The position numbers were made by a program, and so were the translations under genes. Source: Prorocentrum cordatum (lineage: Eukaryota; Sar; Dinophyceae; Prorocentrales; Prorocentraceae). Taken from it: DNA of 64,000 nt. The DNA is taken from assembly GCA_963575745.1 (NCBI GenBank), contig CAUYUJ010001293.1:1-64000 (forward strand). The letters run 5' to 3'. Positions 60,205 to 64,000 of this stretch are shown here, piece after piece (position 1 is the first letter of the stretch; every line of letters starts with the position of its first letter). The notes beneath the pieces were generated by a model. That model did no database searches. It was not told where the DNA came from and saw nothing but the letters and a program-made list of their open reading frames with translations.

Positions 60205-60870
60205 AAGGAGGAGGAATTGCCAGATGATGATGATGATGAGGAGGAGGAGGAGGAGGAGGAGGAGGAGGAGGAGGGGCAGGAGGAGGAGGATGAGGAGGAA
60301 GAGGAGGAGGAGGAGGAGGAAGAGGAGGAGGAAGGGGAGGAGGAGGAGGAGGAGGAGGGCGAGCCGAAGGGCCAGAGGCATCTTGGATGCCTCTCGGGGT
60401 CTCGTCGGGTGTTTCTTGAGGTTTTCTTGGGGTCCTCTTGGGGCGTCGTGGGGGCCTCTTGGCGGCCCCGTGAGCCTCTTGGAGCGTCTTGAATGTGCCT
60501 CGGGGGCGCCTCTTGGGGCTTCTCGGTGGCCTCTTGGGAGCCTCGAGAGGGGGACCTCTCTGGGGCCTCCCGGGCGCCTCTGGGGGCCCTCGTCGGGCAC
60601 TCTCGGGAGCCCCAGGGGCATCCTGGAGGAGCTCGATCAAGGCCTCCTCTCCTCCAGCTCCTCCTCCCCCCCCTCCTCCTCCTCCTCCTCCCCCTCCTCC
60701 CCCTCCTCCCTCCTCCTCCTCCTCCTCCTCCTCCCCTCCTCCTCCTCCTCCCTCCTCCTCCTCCTCCCTCCTCCTCCTCTCCTCCTCCTCCTCTCCTCCT
60801 CCTCCTCCTGCTCCCCTCCTCCTCCTCCTCCTCCTCCTCCTCCTCCTCCTCCTCCTCCTCCTCTTCGAAT
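60205..60870. repeat. (GGA)n, CTTGGGGCC minisatellite, (TCC)n
   Basis: GGA array 60228-60360, 10-11-bp GGGGCCTCTTGG-type units 60375-60640, TCC array 60650-60865. The outer arrays are complementary, so the block has an inverted-repeat outline. Confidence 0.93.
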
Positions 60871-61860
60871 GGGGGGCTCAATATGCTTCCCCCCCAGGAA
60901 ACGACAATCAATGCTCGTCGTGCCTTCAAGCCGAGGCTATCTTTGACGTTCCCGTCGGTCGCGCCCCCCGCGTCCAGCTCCAGAGGAGGGGGTTAGGGGG
61001 GGGTCAAGGCTGATGATGCTCCAACTTACTTTAGCCTTGATCACCAGCAAAAAAATCGAGCACCACAACAATACCGAAACTCGAGGGTTTTCACGTGTCG
61101 GGTCCTGGTAGACCCTCGCCCGACACTCTTTCGACACTCTTTTGACACTTCTCCGGGTGCTCGACATTATTTCTTCGATGTGGTCTTGACGTGCGATGGG
61201 AGCAGCATCAGTCAAGGCACCTTCCCCGCCGGGAAGGTGCCTCGCTCAGTCCTACCCGCCCTGCCAACACATTAGTAGCTCCCCAGCCTCAGCATCTGCA
61301 GCGGATGTCTATTGATGGACAGCTGCTGGAAGCCAATCCAGACCCCATGTGCGCGACGCTGGGGCGAGGTGCGCAACGCGTGCCAGTCCCGCCACGCGCT
61401 CTCCCTTGGCAGCAGAGCGCCCCTGCGGTCGCAGGGTTCTGGAGGCGCTGGAGGCACTGGCGTGGAGCTCTGAAAAAGTCAAGCGGAGCTCTCCTCTTGC
61501 TTCTCCTCATCATCGTCCGTTTCTTGCGCGTCGCAGCAGCAGGGTCATCATCACAGTCAGCACCATCAACAACATGATTGTGCTTAGCAGCATCGTCACC
61601 AGTCTCTCGCAGGCCCTTAGTTTTTGGCACCCGTACGTGCGACTTGCCAGGAACATGTGTTTCACCGCATGCGATGTGAATATATCCCCTGCGGGTGAAT
61701 ATGTCGAGGGCTCCTGTTTAATATCCGCATTTGGTGTTATACTTGTCTTGCCTTTGTCTGACGTTTCGAGTGGCTGAGTTGGGCGGGCGTTCTCCGTTTC
61801 TCCACCGTTCTGCTTGACCCTCACGCTCGCAATGGATCCGCACCGGGTGGTAATTCCGCT
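60871..61860. other. Unassigned stretch, no gene recognised
   Basis: Complex sequence. TCCCCGCCGGGAAGGTGCCT at 61225 is locally repeated with GGCACCTT. CGACACTCTTTTGACACTTC and CGACACTCTTTCGACACTC form a short tandem near 61120. No coding frame can be supported. Confidence 0.45.
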
Positions 61861-61864
61861 TAAC

Positions 61865-61912
61865 CACGCACGAAACCAAAAAAACACACAGGAAATGGAC
61901 GTCCGAGCGATG
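61865..61912. mobile_element. Family B right-end fragment, copy B5
   Basis: CACGCACGAAACCAAAAAAA, ACACACAGGAAATGGACGTC and CGAGCGATGG match the right third of B3 and B4. Confidence 0.78.
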
Positions 61913-61928
61913 GCCAGAAGCTATCATA

Positions 61929-62104
61929 CAGTCGGGGCGCTGAAGAAGGAACCCTTTTCGTTGGGGAGGGGCTCGGTGTTCCTTGATTTTTTCACAGCTT
62001 GCCTTCTGTTTTCCTGAGGTTTTCCCTGGGAAATCGAGGTTGAACTTATGGGAAAAAGGGGCCCCCTTCCTGATTTAGGGTTCCTTAGGTCAGCGCCTCG
62101 ACTG
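61929..62104. mobile_element. Family D hAT-like TIR element, copy D5
   Basis: CAGTCGGGGCGCTGAAGAAG to CAGCGCCTCGACTG. TA stands outside both ends. 176 bp. Interior GGAAATCGAGGTTGAACTTA is shared with D4. Confidence 0.87.
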
Positions 62105-62224
62105 TACCTGTCTGTGCTGGTTTTGTCGCGACGCGGGCCTCGCAGGCGACGGCACTGGTGGTCCAGCGGCCGACGCGGGGCACAGACCGGCGGCCTCGGC
62201 GCGGAGGAGGCCCGGGTGCGGTTG

Positions 62225-62645
62225 GTTCCATTCCTGCCGCATCCTCTACCATTGGAGGAGGAGGAGGAGGAGGAGGAGGAGGAGGAGGAGGAGGAGGGAG
62301 GAGGAGAGGAGGAGGAGGAGGAGGAGGAGGAGGGAGGAGGATCCTTGACAATCGAGCCAGAGAAGCCGGGGCCTGGACGCCCGAGCGATGGCACGCAGAG
62401 GGCGCGGCGCCCCGTGGCTGCACAAGTCTCCTGCTGGTAGTTTCTGTTGGTGCAGCCCTTGCATCCTCTGCCATGGAGTATCTGCTCCTCCTCCTCTCTC
62501 CTCCTCCCTCCTCCTCCCTCCTCCTCCTCCTCCTCCTCCTCCTCCTCCGCCGTATCCTCTACCATTGAATATCTGTTGCCCGTCTTACGGCAAAGTCTCC
62601 TGCTGGCAGTTGCTGCTGTTGCAGCTCCTGCTCATGGTTCCACAT
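62225..62645. repeat. Duplicated module with (GGA)n and (TCC)n arrays
   Basis: TATCCTCTACCATTG-type boxes flank the arrays at 62232, 62459 and 62555. AAGTCTCCTGCTGG.AGTT and TTGCAGC.CCTGC.TC occur at 62425-62460 and again at 62593-62630. Confidence 0.75.
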
Positions 62646-63298
62646 CGCTAGCATCAGGAGGTCTTCGATCCTGCCCGTGACCCCCCCCCAACAGCTCTCG
62701 GCTGACAATGAGACTTGTCATTCCCGTCCTCGTCCTTCCCCTCCTCGCCCTCCCCCTCGTCCTCCCACGCAGTGGGCGTCTCCTGCTAAGTCTATGCGTA
62801 TCAGGAGAAGGAGGAGGATGAGGGGGAGCAGGAGGCGGAGGAGGGCGATGGGGGGGAAGGAGGAGGAGGAGGGGGAGGAGGAGGAGGAGGAGAAGTGGGC
62901 CGTCTATGGCCCTTGAGCGGCCTTCTGCGAGTAGGATGACGGCGGCGGCGGCGACGGCGACGCTGGAGGCCTGAGCGGTGGCCGCCGTGGGGGAACGAGG
63001 AGTGCCCAAGTATTGTTCGAGGGTCACAGTCCGTTCACTGCCCGCGCGACAGGAGTTTGGTTCCCACGATTGTGGGGGTTATAAGAAGACCCCCTGAGGC
63101 CATCTCCCTCCCTCCGCCCTGCTGCTGCTCTCCCCCGAGTCGGGGGACCACGTCCACGGTGCAGACCGATGTTGAGCACGTTCTCGCGCTTCTTTCTGTG
63201 CACCTGTGGACGGCAGGGCGGGAGCTCCGCATGCGGCGACGCAGCGGCGCCGTTTTTTGTCTTGCCTCAGGGGGCGTGGGGTCCCCGCCCCTCCAGAA
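62646..63298. other. Unassigned stretch with short GGA/GCG tracts
   Basis: GGA-rich at 62815-62895 and GCGGCGGC at 62940. The remainder is complex with only short frames. Nothing supportable. Confidence 0.45.
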
Positions 63299-63565
63299 CA
63301 GAGCTGGACCCAAGTGCTGTCTTTTGTTGGATTTCGGCTGTGTTTTGTGTTTCGCTCTGGGGGGGAAGTACAGGGAGACAGGTAGAGCACAACGACAGCA
63401 GCACGAACCACAGCGTTTCGGTCCAGCCCTGCCCCAGAATACCATCCTGACAAGTTTTGTTCTTCGCTTGGGGGGGAAGTGCAGGAAAACAGGTAAAGCA
63501 CAACGAAAGCAGCACGAACCACAGTGTTTCGGTCCAGCCCTGCCCCAGAAGACCATCCTGACAAG
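63299..63565. mobile_element. Family F element, copy F3, with 111-bp tandem duplication
   Basis: Starts CAGAGCTGGACCC. The right two thirds, from TTTTGTGTTTCGCTCTGGGG to ACCATCCTGACAAG, is present twice in tandem (63344-63454 and 63455-63565) with about ten differences. Each copy ends in GGTCCAGCCCTGCCCCAGAA, so the right TIR is doubled. Confidence 0.85.
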
Positions 63566-64000
63566 TTTGCTCAGCTTTCAAACCCGGAGCGGCCCACCCA
63601 CTTCGATGGCGAGGCTTGTGTGTGTGCGAAGGTGGGTGCCGTGCGTTCTCTGCGGAGGCGCTCTGGAAGTCATTGGAACTGGGACGTGCATGCGATGCTT
63701 CTTGTCTGGGCCCCGTGGGGTCTCTTGAGTCTCTTGAGCTCCTCAGTTCCGACGAAGCTAAACACCAACGTACCAGGCCAGGGCCATCGTGGGCGTATAG
63801 ACCCTCCTGGCCTCGGCTGGGAGGGCGTATACACCATGCCAGGGCCAGGATGGCCCTGTCTTGGCAAGGTGGTGGCGTATAGATGCTTTCTGCGGATCAG
63901 GCCTTCCGGGGGGGGGGCATCAGTTGCGCGAGAGCAGCCCTCGCGAGTGGAGGGGCAGGGGGGACGGGGATGCAGCGGGGGGAGCTCGTCCTCCCCCTCC
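63566..64000. other. Unassigned stretch to window end
   Basis: GTATAGACCCTCCTGGCCTC, GGGAGGGCGTATACACCATG and CAGGGCCA boxes form a loose inverted repeat at 63785-63870 (CGTATAGA and TATACACC). No gene can be supported. Confidence 0.45.

Overview
The window looks like dinoflagellate nuclear DNA. It is GC-rich, saturated with trinucleotide microsatellites and short inverted-repeat elements, and gene-poor. It carries pieces of three unrelated non-LTR retrotransposons. The strongest taxonomic mark is a near-perfect copy of the dinoflagellate trans-spliced leader (20 of 22 bases, at 50569-50590), lying directly 5' of the largest retrotransposon. High GC and dense short repeats would fit a genome such as Prorocentrum or a relative, but the genus is inference.

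Layout. 1-1.7 kb: 3' part of a reverse-transcriptase ORF, running in from outside the window, then a 50-base G run and an ATC array. 2-25 kb: about a dozen families of short elements (roughly 100-200 bp) with terminal inverted repeats (TIRs), here named A to M, mixed with (TCC)n/(GGA)n, (GTC)n, (GAT)n and (GTT)n arrays, minisatellites and one decayed coding stretch (about 7.0-7.5 kb). 25-26.1 kb: two adjoining tandem arrays next to a coding-like minus-strand segment. 26.4-31.3 kb: nested elements, a 15-bp and a 27-bp minisatellite, a short segmental duplication and a split coding-like stretch (27.9-28.6 kb). 31-43 kb: more microsatellites and TIR elements. 43.3-47.6 kb: the longest stretch without low complexity, GC-rich and coding-like in several frames, but unrecognised. 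48-50.5 kb: TIR and palindromic elements and a TCC array. 50.57-57.0 kb: a nearly full-length but broken retrotransposon (leader relic, ORF1 with zinc ribbon and coiled coil, endonuclease, RT, RNase H, C-terminal Cys-rich part). 58.5-59.5 kb: a decayed RNase H end of another retroelement. 59.6-64 kb: TIR elements, microsatellites and a 111-bp tandem duplication.

No intact host gene, rRNA, tRNA or CRISPR array could be supported. Most long open frames are microsatellite translations. The most interesting content is the leader-tagged retrotransposon and the crowd of small TIR families, several with target-site duplications (5, 5-6, 8 and 9 bp). Some are nested in each other, and a few have ends compatible with intron borders. 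Family names, boundaries and class assignments come from reading by eye and were not computed.
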